From Antedon mediterranea (taxonomy: Eukaryota > Echinodermata > Crinoidea > Comatulida > Antedonidae): a stretch of DNA of 60,000 nucleotides. This document shows, in pieces, positions 26,001 to 37,499 of the stretch. A program made the position numbers and the translations under genes. Location: positions 20,963,001 through 21,023,000 of the forward strand of contig NC_092673.1 in assembly GCF_964355755.1 (NCBI RefSeq), read 5' to 3'. The notes under the pieces were generated by a model that did not search any database, had not been told where the DNA came from, and saw only the letters and a list, made by a program, of their open reading frames with translations. Each line of letters starts with the position of its first letter. Position 1 is the stretch's first letter.

Positions 26001-29000
26001 GATAGTGTAGACAGAGCTTTAGTTGTACCAAATGAGAGCAGTTAAGACACATAATCGTCCCATTTGTGTCAATAAAACATAGACAATGTTAAGCTATGAA
26101 ACATTCATAGAAAAAAGAACAACAAACAAACGTCACTAAACATAGATTTGACTTTAAAACTAATTCCTAGTACATTCACGGTAAAGCCTTTGATTGAATT
26201 GATTGAAATATATATTTATACTGGGTGACCTCTTCAGTCAAAGACTGGTCTCCCAGAGGGCCCAGTTATGATCAGTGGCTGTGATGTACTAATACACCTC
26301 GGTAACCCCCTACTCGCCTCGAAAGATGTACTAGGTTCTTTAAAGTGCACACGAGCTAGATGTGTACACTGGACCTACGGTTTATAGTCCTTATCCGAGA
26401 AGACTCGTTCTACCTGCCACCAGAACCATGGAGTGAGCCTCGAACCCCTGCCGATGTTATGGCTACGTAATTACGGTTCCACTGTCTTAACCGCTTGGCC
26501 ACTAACTCATTTAATTCATCCAGTATGAGTTATTGCTTTACGATAATTATAGCATTTTGTTAAACCAGGAATTGTGTGCGTCAAAGACTAAAACTAAATT
26601 GGATTGAAATTAAGAAAAGTGTAATAAGAAAAAAAATAAACAGAGGTTGGCAGCCGGCGACAATTTTACTCTTCATATCGGTTTTGTTCAGGTCGCCAGG
26701 AGCGATAATACTTGTAAAAACCAGTTTTCACTTAAATTTGTTGTTAACCCACATAAATACGTCATAGAGCGTCGCAATTTCAAGGGGTAGTGCTGAAATA
26801 GTGCACCTAGACAATAATGTGAATCTGTTTTGTATTGTAGATAGTATTAAAATCGTATATTGTTTTTATTAACTTGCTCTGGTGTACATGACAAAACCTT
26901 TAAAAATGGTCTGGCAGTCAATAATATTAATACACATGACCACACAAAGATTTTGTATCTTTATCTTAATTTTCATTCAAAAACAATACACCTTATTGAA
27001 TAATCATTCATTAATCAGCTATGTGTAATAACTGCGGCCTTCAATAGAAGCGACTACGGACCTCACTAGATAAATAATTAGATAAATCCTCAAACATTAA
27101 GATATGCTTCAATGTTTTGATCTATATTGATTAAAAAATAATCTTCTAGATGATTTAATAAAGATTGATTGTTTAAGCAGATTTCCCCGCCATATATGGA
27201 ATTTTATATTAAGCTCTGTCTAAACTTTCAAACTGTATGTGACAAAGAATGTGATGAACAAGACGTCATATCGCTACCATATTGGATACATCACACTTTT
27301 GTTGTCAGACTAGTTTGATAGTGTAGACTGTAGCTTTAAACAATTTTTGGAATACCTTGTTAGTTGTGTAGGGTCTGTAGAGCCGGCTGTACGTTTTTCA
27401 ATCAACTCACGAAGAAGCTAGAAAATAAATAAACATTTATTCCTTGATTTAAACAGCTTTACATAAATTGATTGAAAAAAATCTGTTCTTGTATTTCGTT
27501 TGTGCATAATCGTTCAACTAGTCATATATTCGTAATCCCAAGATATTTTAATACGATACAATCTTTAAGGCTTCAAGGCAAAAGAAATTTTCGATATTCT
27601 AAAGATGGTTTGCATATATAAACTTTGAAAATCAAAAAGACTAGTATTATAACCATTGGCAATTTGTTATTATTGTAATTAAATATTAAAATATTGAGTT
27701 AAGTCCTAAGGATATGATTGAATGAAAAGAGTTGTGTACCGCAGAGGCCCCTGGTTTAGGAACCCTAAGTCGCCCTCCAATGCTGGACCCCATGTCGTTT
27801 TTAGCCTTTTTGACATATTATAATGTCTTTTTTCATCTGGCCCCTATAAGCTCCGGGCCACTGGGTTTAGCCAGTGAGCACTCATAGCCGTTACTACACT
27901 GTTTACTAATAGCCATACTTAATGTGAATGTAAAGTTTTATCTCAGTTACTCTTAAAAAACATTCATGTTACATAACTTTATTTTTGTGAGAACTGAATG
28001 ACTGACTTACCTGATGGTAGAAATCATCATCATCAAATATCTCAACATCATAATCTTTTAAGTGCTGGTTTTGCTGAACTGGAATATCCTAAAATAATAA
28101 TTTAATATTATACAATGTAATATATATTATTATTATTCTACAAAAGAAAGATGAGGGCGTATCAATTTGATCTCTGTTGCGCGTGTGTACAACTGAGGAC
28201 TAGTGCTGTTCCGCCGTAGCACGCCGAGAATGTTAAAGAGTCGCTATCACATTTCCACATTTATTCCACATTTATTTAGTCATCAATTACAGTACATCAT
28301 AATTACAGTACAACTGAGAACAGGGATCCTGCATAAAAAAGCTGTAGCTTCGTTTTTTTGTAGGACCCTTTTACATAAGAACAAGTATATAGAACTTAAA
28401 TAAACAAAGGTGTTGTTAATCAGCATATAGTGATAAAAAGTATTTTTTAACCTGTTTTTTTATACATTTAGTTTGTTTCTTTAAGATAACCGGTTTATTA
28501 CCACCATTACAAGTGAATTCTTTCCACAATTTTGGTCCATATATGTGTATAAACTGTTGACTGCAAGTTAGTCTTATGAGTAGGCCTAATACTGTAACAG
28601 TAATTAAAAATATTTAAAATGTGATGTGGTAATTCATTGAATTTTACGTTTGCCATAAATCCTATGACATTTACTTTGTAAATATCATAAACGTTTAATA
28701 TTTTTAGTTTCTTAAACAGTGGCTCTGAGGCTTGTCTGGATTTAGAGAAGGTAATGCATTTTACAGCTCTCTTTTGGAGTTTTAGTATTACTTCTAACGT
28801 GCTCTTGTATGTATTTCCCCATATTAAGTTACCATACTGAAGGTGAGGTAATACTAAGGTGTTATAAAGACTAATACGGACTTTATGTGGAAAGAATTCT
28901 CTTACTTTTAAAAGTATACCAATTGCCCTAGACATTTTTTTCCTAATAAGCTGTATGTGATGTTTCCAGTTAAGATTTTCGTTTAAAATTACACCTAGAA

Positions 29001-32000
29001 ATGTCACATTTTCTTTTCTATGTAATAACACATTATTCATTTTTATTTTAAACTGGTTTTTGTCAAAGTTCTTTTGGCTAGTTCTAAAAACAACGTAATC
29101 ACCGGGTATCCAATCGAGTTTGAACAATACCATGAAAGCCCCAATGGTCTAATGGTTAGGGCAACTGCATATCAAGCAGACGGTCCGACTTCGAGTATCG
29201 GTTGGGGCGACTTTTTCTCATTCTCAAAGATTTCCTCATCTTTATCGTTTCAAATTAATTAATTAAATTTCAGTATATCACCGGGCGGTTTAGAATTAAT
29301 GTTCTTTGCCCAATGTGATTATTATTATTCTACAGGTGCATAACCAAAATGTTTACGTTTTATATGTAACTAAAACTAATTCAATTGTACATAGATGATA
29401 TGGTCTTGTTCATAAAAGTGCAAAAAACATTGCCCTTTGTCACTTTTGGTCATAGAGATAATACAAGCCAGAGGCTAGAGGGCGGACTAGGTGGTCGTGA
29501 AGAAGGATCATATGGAGAAGTCCTCTACGAGATGGCCGCCAGGCTTGTTTGACAATTTCTAAACAGATTAATAATAATTGATACGAGTTTGTAAAGAACC
29601 ATATAAAAACAAGGGTTTAAATGCATATATATAAACATCACAGGCACAGAATAAATTCTAAATCGCCCAGTGATATACTGAAATTTAATTTGAAACTATA
29701 AAAGTGAGGAAATCGGCCCAACCAAAATTCAAACCCAGAACCGTCTGCTTGATATGCATATTTTCTAACCATTAGACATCTGGGGCTTCATAGTATTGTT
29801 CAAATTTGATTGGAAAGCGACCCTTTAACACTCTTGGCGTAATACAGCGAAACAGTACTAGTCCCTCAATTGTATGCATGCGCACCAGAAATTAAATTGA
29901 TATGCCCTCATCTTTCATTGTATTAAATCACAAATCTCAAGATACTTTTACATATATAAAACAAACAAAGGCCCAGAATAAATTCTAAACCCCCGGACAA
30001 TGGGAATAATAATTTATAGAACCAAATACTTTATAATTTGTATACGAGGATCGTTTTAGAAAATATACGCGTGGTGATTACGCTCTCTCAGGCAAAGTAT
30101 AAATTGTTTTCAGTGGCCGGTGGTTGATTTGCAGCAGTCATCTTTGAGAGTACCTCTCCACAGATAGACACATAAACATCAATTTTATATCTATGGTGGT
30201 GGTATACATACTTCATTGTTTTTCTCTTCCTCCATTTCATTTTCTTCCTCTTCTTTCTTTGCAATCACATTATACATTGTCCTTTTCAACTGTGTTCTTT
30301 TCACTAATCGATCTTGATCCACTAAAATCTCATCAATTTGCTTCAACACTGACCGATCAAATGAACTAAATGACTATAAAAAAAAACAAACATGTTATTC
30401 CAATTGTATAAAAACATATCTGCATTTCATGTACACTGATAAACTATCTGTCATTCCTATGCAGGAGATTTTGATATTTATTAATGATAGTATGAGATGC
30501 CAAGATTAAATAAATATAGTACAAGGTTTATAGAGTTTATATAAAGTTTATCTTAAAGTAGCGTTTGATAGTGTTTAGTAATATACCGTAAAGCCTCGAA
30601 AAGAAGCCCATCTATTCGGTCCACTGGGCTTATATTTATATTCAAGATAAAATGGGCTTCTTTTCTAGATAGACTATTTGAATATCAAAAGAACAAGGTG
30701 ATTTACTACCAGATGACTTGTGATAGATATAACGTATATGATCAAGTTATCATACTTTTATTTTAGTTTAAAATGCTATTTTGATCACATTACGTAAAAT
30801 TGTTCAATAATGTCTCAAAAATTCTGTTATTGTATTTCCAATTCACCTCCCCCACCCCCAACTTAAGTTTGCAAAAGTAATTTCGAAAAGAAGCCCACCC
30901 AATAGGACTTACTACAAAAAGAAGAAACCCATGGGCTTCCATACTATAGAAAGTATATGGGATGGGACAGCCAAACCTGGAATACAGAGAATTGGAGACA
31001 CATCTCAAATTGATAATTATTGATTTATGGTATTGTACTTATAGCAATAAAACATGGTATAAACATGAATGAAATTGATGCATTTTTATCACATACTTTA
31101 CTGTTTAATTTCCCTGATGAAACTTTTGTTTTATCGTGCCATTTCTGCAATGTTTGATTTCTGTACTCAGTAAAGTTTTTATGTCTTTTTGCTAAAATGT
31201 CTTCATAGTCTTGAAGTCTACGTTTCTTGCTTGTAGATGAAGCAGGTTTTGTTGTCTCTTCTTCCTCCTCGTCGTCATGGATATCCTTTTTAGAAGGCAA
31301 CCTTTTTTCATCATCACTTGGAATCTCATCATCACTTGGAATCTCCTCATGACTTGTGATTTCTTCATCTTCGTCACTTAAGAAAGTTGTATAAATTATT
31401 TACAATATTTATTTTCTGCTTCAACAAATGTAAATCACTTTGAAGATGCTTTGTGGAATTCTTTGTGCCTACATAGGCAGTAACAATGTGCCACATTTAC
31501 TTGCAGTTATAACAGAACCCCAACTATTAGTTGTCTACTTTCTTTAGTTAAAAGATTCACTCTGTAGATCCATCCATTAAAGTAAAGGGTAGGTCTGCTC
31601 GAGGTCCGAGCGATGACAAGTAAACTGCTATATATTTATAAAGCCTTGTCTACACTATCAAACTTTATGTGACAAAAAAACATGATGTTCCCATATATGG
31701 ACACAATGATGTCATATCACTACCATATATAAGAATATAACTATACCATATTTGGGCTACTAGTTTGATAGCGTAGACAGTGCTTTAATAGAAAATTCTT
31801 ACTTTTCTATGGGTTTAGGTTTTCCACCTTGAATAACATGTTTTGTCTCTGGATTTTGTAGCAAAAGTGCCTCCTGAAGGTTGATAAGCATGTCTAACAA
31901 ACTTGATAGTTCTTGTTTAGCTTGTAAGAAAAAGCAAAAACAATTAACAATAGAGTGGACTTCCAAAGAAAACACTCTACAATACAATATTATAATAAGT

Positions 32001-35000
32001 ACTACACTACTACAGGCTCATATTAGTATTAAAGTACACTGTAAAATGACCCCGCTAATCTTAAAATAGTTCATACGCCTTACACAAGACCACTTAATGT
32101 CCCATTCAAAGGACAACATAACAAATATACTATCATCATAAATACTATCATGCCAAATAAACTGAAAAAATATTAAAAAATTTTAAAAGATACCTTTGTT
32201 TTGTATTTGAATTAATTCTTTGCCCGCAACTGCTTTGATTTGTGGGAAGCTATCATTCTGAGGCATCTGATTGGACATTGAAAGTGCTTTCTGTACCTTG
32301 ATACGGATTTCCATAAAGTTATCCCATAAGCCTGTTTTTCACAAACATAAAATAAAGTTATATTTCAAGCTATTATAATGATCTTTTCTCTTCTACTTAG
32401 CACAAGTGAATAATCTAGTATTGTATACCATATGTTTCTTCTAACCAATTGGCAATGTAGAAAAGCCTTTAAGTTAGTAAGTGGTAGAGTGGTTAAGACA
32501 GTTAACTAGCCATAAATCGCACTTGCTCCATAGTTCTGGTGGTAAAACGAGACTTCTCGGATAAGGACTATAAACCGTAGGTCTAGTGTACACATTTAGC
32601 TCATGTGCAATTTAAAGAACTTAGTACATCTTTCGAGACGAGTAGGGGGTTACTCCGGTGTATTAGTACACACACAGCCACTGTCACACTCATCATAACT
32701 GGGCCATCTGACAGACCAGTCTATGACTGAAGAGGTCACCCAGTATAAAGAAATAATAAATAAAAAAGTTTACTATGAAATGCTGAAATGAAATAAAGCC
32801 AGCACGCAAATAAATTATACTAACCCAGCTGTGCTTTAGCTGCATTGCCTTTCTGAATTTCTTCATTTAAATCTTGATTAGAAAATGGCTTCAACATTTC
32901 ATCCTCCTCTTCTTCCACCCCTAAACTGTTATCCTCTTCTGAACTTTCATCTCCTTCTTCATCTGAACCTATTACAAGAACAACAGATATATATTATTGA
33001 ATATAATTTGTTACAACATGGGTTCAATAATGTAGTAATGTGCACTCTTTATTTTTTCACTATAATGCACTGGAGTGCAAAAAGTGCGCCGCAAAAAATT
33101 AAACAGCACTCTGCGTGTACTGTAAATCGTATTGCAGATTATCGATCAAGCTGGAATTCCTGCACGATTTACAAGTACGAACCAGGTTGTCTACACCGTG
33201 GCCCCATAAAAATAAAAAAAACATACACCACGCCATGGTAGGCCTAGCTTTTTTCTAGCCTAGGCATATTCACCAAAAAAGGTATAAGTGAAAATAGTTC
33301 ATAGATGCATGTTATAAAACAAATACTGCACAAGTCTAAATTGGAGCATTCAAAGGTATTTACAATGTTGCGACATGCATGAGGTGCAGCCAAGTGCATC
33401 TTGCATGACATTGTGAATACCTCCACTAATGCACTCTGACTTTGTCTTTATTCTTTGGTCCATTCTACCAGGAATATTCATTGGTGGTTTTAAAAAAGCA
33501 ACCAAGTTTTACTCTCATTTTGTCATTGCTATACCTTCAGATTCATCATTTTCTTCGTTGCTGTGTTCTTCTTCATCCGTCCCCTCTTCCTCATAATTAT
33601 CAACTTCATCTTCCTCCTCACTGCCTTCTGCTATCAATTCTTGTTTACACTTGATAGATGATATTGTGTTATCTTCCGTAAACTCAATGTCAATTGGGTC
33701 AAGTAACAATTCAGTATCTGTTGGTAAAAATATAATATATATTTAAAGTTTCATCACTGAAATTTATTAGCAAAATAGGTTTATCGTTACATTATAGTAT
33801 TACGGTGGCAACGTCAGAATACTATGTGACATCACTTGTTACTCGGCAATGACACAAGCGTTCAATGACTTTTTTCTGGTCTACGATTCAATGGTATCTT
33901 TTTGTTAACAGGCACTGTACATCATTTTAAACTGATCGTTACTTCCAAATCTTCATTATTTTCCAAACTTTTAGCTTGTAAATAAAAGTTAGTCACTTAA
34001 GGTACACCAGATATTAAAAGATATGTACACAAATAAGGCCACTCTAGTTCAACTGTGGTTCGCTTGGCTAGAAAGTTTCACCATTGTATTGCAGACCGGA
34101 AAAAAAGTAATTAAACACTGGGGTCGTTGCCAAGTAAAAAGTGGTATTGTGACATAAAAGTGATACTCTTTAAGGTAGAATTGGAACCAAAATTATTTTT
34201 TGGAAACAACACTACAATATTCAAAACTTCTGAATAGGAACCTATGATACATCATCTGTTTCCCGAATAAAAATCATATACGGTCTGTACGGAGTAATAT
34301 ATACAGAATTCATAAACTTCAAAAAACATAATTAGACCGATCAAAATGGCATGTTACTATTATTAACTCAATTTTGTTTTATTCCCTACTCACTCCCCTT
34401 AATGCCACTTAATTGAAATTAGCCAAATATACAGCCCACCAAAAAACACCAACAATATAACTTTTTTGTTACCATCTAGTGAGTCACCATCTAGGGAGTC
34501 ATCAGAATCAATCTGCAATTCTTTCCGTGAAACTGTTTTTCCAGAGTATTTCTTGTCGGTTGATTCTAACAGACTTGCATTCCTCTGTCGTAAAGAGCTT
34601 GGTTGTGAAAGATCTTTGTCATCATCCTCATCATACTGATCATCTAACTGTGCTCTTGAATCTAACAAAAAAAATGGAATTTCTAGCACCTGTACAACAT
34701 ATAAAAGAAGGCAGAGATACAGCGATTCATTGATAACTATTTTTTTGTTTTGTGGCAAAAAATAAGTGGACGATGGATTGTTTTAGAATGAAAAGTATAT
34801 ACTGTATTTTTACTTGTTTCTGGGAAGAAAAGTATAGGCCTAATAAAATATTTTTTGTATCATATATGACAAATGACAAGGACAACTTCGACAAAATTAA
34901 CATTTATAATTACAAAACTGATTTAAACAAAGAAAAGGGGAAAATTCTTGAAGCAGATGCTTATAAAAGAAAAAAACCCATTTAAATATAAAATTCATTA

Positions 35001-37475
35001 ATAAATGTAAATCAGCTCAAAATTATAATTTCAAAGAAGTTTTCCAACAAAATACTACATTAATACTAAGCAAACAATTTAGTTTTTATTTTTGATTTAT
35101 AAAAGAATCGGTTTACGAATTACTTTCTGAAATCAAATGCATAAGAATGGGTTTACTAATTACTTTCTGAAATCAAATGCATACAGTAGGCATGGGTTTA
35201 CTAATTACTTTCTGAAATCAAATGCATAGGCATGGGTTTACTAATTACTTTCTGAAATCAAATGCATAGGCATGGGTTTACTAATTACTTTCTGAAATCA
35301 AATGCATAGGCATGGGTTTACTGATTACTTTCTGAAATCAAATGCATAGGCATGGGTTTACTAATTACTTTCTGAAATCAAATGCATAGGCATGGGTTTA
35401 CTAATTACTTTCTGAAATCAAATGCATAGGCATGGGTTTACTAATTATTTTCTGAAATCAAATGCATAGGCATGGGTTTACTAATTACTTTCTGAAATCA
35501 AATGCATAGGCATGGGTTTACTAATTACTTTCTGAAATCAAATGCATAGGCATGGGTTTACTAATTACTTTCTGAAATCAAATGCATAGGCATGGGTTTA
35601 CTAATTACTTTCTGAAATCAAATGCATAGGCATGGGTTTACTAATTACTTTCTGAAATCAAATGCATAGGCATGGGTTTACTAATTACTTTCTGAAATCA
35701 AATGCATAGGCATGGGTTTACTAATTACTTTCTGAAATCAAATGCATAGGCATGGGTTTACTAATTACTTTCTAAAATCAAATGCATAGGCATGGGTTTA
35801 CTAATTACTTTCTGAAATCAAATGCATAGGCATCGGTTTACTAATTACTTTCTGAAATCAAATGCATAGGCATCGGTTTACTAATTACTTTCTGAAATCA
35901 AATGCATAGGCATGGGTTTACTAATTACTTTCTGAAATCAAATGCATAGGCATGGGTTTACTAATTACTTTCTGAAATCAAATGTATAGGCATGGGTTTA
36001 CTAATTACTTTCTGAAATCAAATGTATAGGCATGGGTTTACTAATTACTTTCTGAAATCAAATGCATAGGCATGGGTTTACTAATTACTTTCTGAAATCA
36101 AATGCATAGGCATACTAATTACTTTCTGAAATCAAATGTATAGGCATGGGTTTACTAATTACTTTATCATATTATATAATTCTTATAGACATTTTTTGTA
36201 CAGTTTTCTATTACATGAACATTTGTGGAGTATTGAAGACACTACAATTTGTGACGTTTTTTTAAAAATAATACATACATTACTTTAAAAACATTAAACC
36301 AGGTCATTCCTTGTCTTAAATGTACGTTTTATGGTAATTTATGATAAAAAGTCAGAAACAATGTACTACCTAAGTAGCTTGCGACGAGGCTTAGTTTTGT
36401 AGGCCTAGGTGGTAAACATCAGTAACGTACGAACATCGTACGCTAGCTATATACCTAGTCTGACGTTGTATAGTTGCTGCATTACTTGTCTTTCTATTTT
36501 TGCCAGATTCCGTTGATACAAATTGAGGAAAACCCGTTATTTTCGCTGAAAAGTTAGGAGTCTTCCATTTGTTTTGATCAAAAAGTGGGTGAATTACATA
36601 AGAAAAAAGAAATATCAATGTGCGCGCAATGCATTTTGGGATTTATAGCGGGTCGCTATAATTATTACAATCAACTTATTTTTCACATTTTTAACCATTT
36701 AAAGACGAAAAAGGTTATCGCAATAGGACCATATATAGTATTATTTTTACATTAAATATAGTTTGTGATCTTAAAATAGATCTAAAAACGTAGGAAAGGT
36801 GTCTTTAAATACAACGGAGAGTTTATTCCATATTAAAATTCCTTTATTTGAATGATAAACACATTTGTTTTAACGTAGTTTTCCTTAAATTGATATGAAA
36901 ATGTTCATGCTGTCTGGTATTATACTTATAGTTATGGATATCTTTATTTTGTTTAAAATATTACCGATGGATTATATATAGGCCTAGGCCTAGCCTATAT
37001 TATATAATAAATTAATATATTCCTATATAAAACTTGGATCATCCTAAAACTCTACCGACCGGGGGTAGGCCTAGTAGTATGGCCTATTATGGCTAGTTTA
37101 GAGAGGATTAGAATGGAGGCCAACTGGCGCTACTTTACTGTACTTTCGCACCTAACTAGGCATAATACTTCACGGCGGTTACTCGGCATCCGGTTACTCA
37201 CCCTCACCGCCGCGCAGCGAGATTCATACCAGCGACTAGCCTAGGCTAGGGTCGGCTAGGCTAGCTAGAGTAGTAGTACTAGGAGTAGGCTAGAGCCTAG
37301 AGGGCATCTAGACTAGGCCTACCATTTTAGGCTACTAGTATTGAGCATGGCTTACACATATACCCAGCAACTTACAAGAAAAATCTTCGTCTTCAGGGTC
37401 TTCAAATTGTGGTGTCGGGTTGCTTAAAATAGCGAACTGTTCTGCAATATTATCAGACTTTTTACTTGTCGACAT
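23081..37475 (-). CDS. AATF: AATF/Che-1 (apoptosis-antagonizing transcription factor), complete, 13 coding exons
   Basis: Coding exons in transcript order: 37475-37376, 34661-34473, 33717-33535, 32968-32825, 32331-32194, 31920-31803, 31376-31097, 30373-30212, 28088-28011, 27417-27356, 25712-25632, 25041-24970, 23144-23081. All junctions are GT-AG and all phases agree, giving 1671 nt or 556 aa plus TGA; human AATF is 560 aa. The family is nucleolar, acting in 40S ribosome biogenesis and as a transcriptional co-regulator. Exons 1-4 encode a very acidic N-terminal half. Exon 2 has [14 protein letters not shown]. Exons 4-6 cover the AATF/Che-1 domain, with [17 protein letters not shown]. Exon 7 has [20 protein letters not shown], exon 9 [11 protein letters not shown], exon 11 KASKGRKIR, and exons 12-13 the TRAUB end with [11 protein letters not shown]. 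Start chosen by homology of length and first ATG in frame. The 3' UTR end was not determined. Confidence 0.96.
23267..24618. repeat. 94-bp tandem array, 14 copies, grown from a MITE family A core
   Basis: A MITE A left end (23267-23306) leads into 14 units of exactly 94 bp starting at 23307, 23401, 23495 and so on to 24529. Each unit has a palindrome, GTGATGTGCCCA ... TGGGCACATCAC, around AAATATGGTAGTGATATATA, then a 50-bp spacer with GTACAGTAGGTTGTCTTACA. Units differ at only a few sites, chiefly CACAACAC versus CACATCAC. Lies in the last intron of AATF (24969-23145). Confidence 0.95.
25425..25553. mobile_element. MITE family A, copy 4
   Basis: Left terminus intact; the right terminus is shortened to 'cagtgtattcagagctta'. 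Located in intron 11 of AATF. Confidence 0.8.
25859..26019. mobile_element. MITE family A, copy 5
   Basis: Full-length copy with both terminal repeats, in intron 10 of AATF. Confidence 0.88.
26221..26506 (-). mobile_element. tRNA-derived SINE, copy 2
   Basis: Best-preserved head of the family: on the minus strand TGGCCAAGCGGTTAAGACAG (A box) and GGTTCGAGGCT (B box), similar to a Leu/Ser-type tRNA. It ends in a body reading CTGGGTGACCTCTTCAG on the plus strand. Located in intron 10 of AATF, same strand. Confidence 0.82.
27211..27337. mobile_element. MITE family A, copy 6
   Basis: Both ends recognisable, with a shortened core; it ends just before AATF exon 10 (27356), inside the intron that follows it. 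Confidence 0.85.
27734..27901 (-). mobile_element. MITE family I, copy 2 (reverse orientation)
   Basis: GCAGAGGCCCCTGGTTTAGG, CGTTTTTAGCCTTTTTGACA and CTGGGTTTAGCCAGTGAGCA are the complement of the words in the other copies. In intron 9 of AATF. Confidence 0.75.
28507..29110 (-). pseudogene. Non-LTR retrotransposon reverse transcriptase fragment (3' part)
   Basis: About 200 open residues with the C-terminal thumb region of a Jockey/CR1-like reverse transcriptase: [65 protein letters not shown]. It lies in intron 8 of AATF on the same strand. The 5' side is cut at the edge of a tRNA-like repeat, so the polymerase catalytic part is missing and the copy is dead. Confidence 0.85.
29095..29290 (+). 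mobile_element. tRNA-like repeat, left arm of an inverted pair
   Basis: 29136-29209 has a seven-base acceptor pairing (GCCCCAA with TTGGGGC), an A box (TGGTCTAATGGTTAGG) and an anticodon-like stem-loop CTGC-ATATCAA-GCAG. The T arm is damaged. The same unit with flanks occurs inverted at about 29655-29820, so it is a repeat and not a tRNA gene. Confidence 0.65.
29655..29820 (-). mobile_element. tRNA-like repeat, right arm of an inverted pair
   Basis: Reverse-oriented copy of the unit at 29095-29290. It includes the same CATATCAAGCAGACGGT core and the flanking TTGAACAATACTATGAAG. Its acceptor stem is more damaged than that of the left arm. Both arms are in intron 8 of AATF. Confidence 0.65.
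31641..31786. mobile_element. MITE family A, copy 7
   Basis: Both ends are present and slightly mutated; it lies 17 bp from AATF exon 6, next to its splice donor. Confidence 0.85.
32474..32765 (+). mobile_element. tRNA-derived SINE, copy 3
   Basis: Head GTGGTAGAGTGGTTAAGACA with a decayed B box, then the shared body and an AATAATAAATAAA tail. Located in intron 4 of AATF, antisense. Confidence 0.8.
35105..36165. repeat. 40-bp minisatellite, about 26 copies
   Basis: The unit is CATGGGTTTACTAATTACTT followed by TCTGAAATCAAATGCATAGG. Copies are nearly identical, with rare changes (CATCGG, ATGTATAGG, ACTGATT) and a 10-bp deletion near 36115. Lies in intron 1 of AATF. Confidence 0.97.
36233..36808. 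mobile_element. Dispersed element family H, copy 1
   Basis: About 575 bp highly similar to 42135-42771 in the same orientation. Shared words include AGTAACGTACGAACATCGTA, ATTTTCGCTGAAAAGTTA and ATCAACTTATTTTTCACATT. Ends are short inverted repeats around AAGAC / GTCTT. In intron 1 of AATF, upstream of the 40-bp array on that strand. Confidence 0.82.
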
Positions 37476-37497
37476 TTTGTCTTCCTCGACGATCCAT
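37462..37497 (-). promoter_or_regulatory. Short uORF overlapping the AATF start codon
   Basis: An ATG 22 bases upstream of the AATF start is in another frame. It opens an 11-codon reading frame that runs through the AATF ATG and stops at TAA shortly inside the coding region. If the transcript starts upstream of 37497, ribosomes initiating here would miss the AATF start, so the uORF could damp translation. The transcription start is not visible from sequence, so use of the uORF is inferred. Confidence 0.45.
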
Positions 37498-37499
37498 GT

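Noticed and set aside
29136-29209. Functional tRNA gene
   Set aside because: T arm is mismatched, the anticodon-like triplet ATC is not usual for Asp, and an inverted copy with the same flanks lies nearby.
35105-36165. CRISPR-like array
   Set aside because: Contiguous 40-bp units without spacers; a minisatellite.
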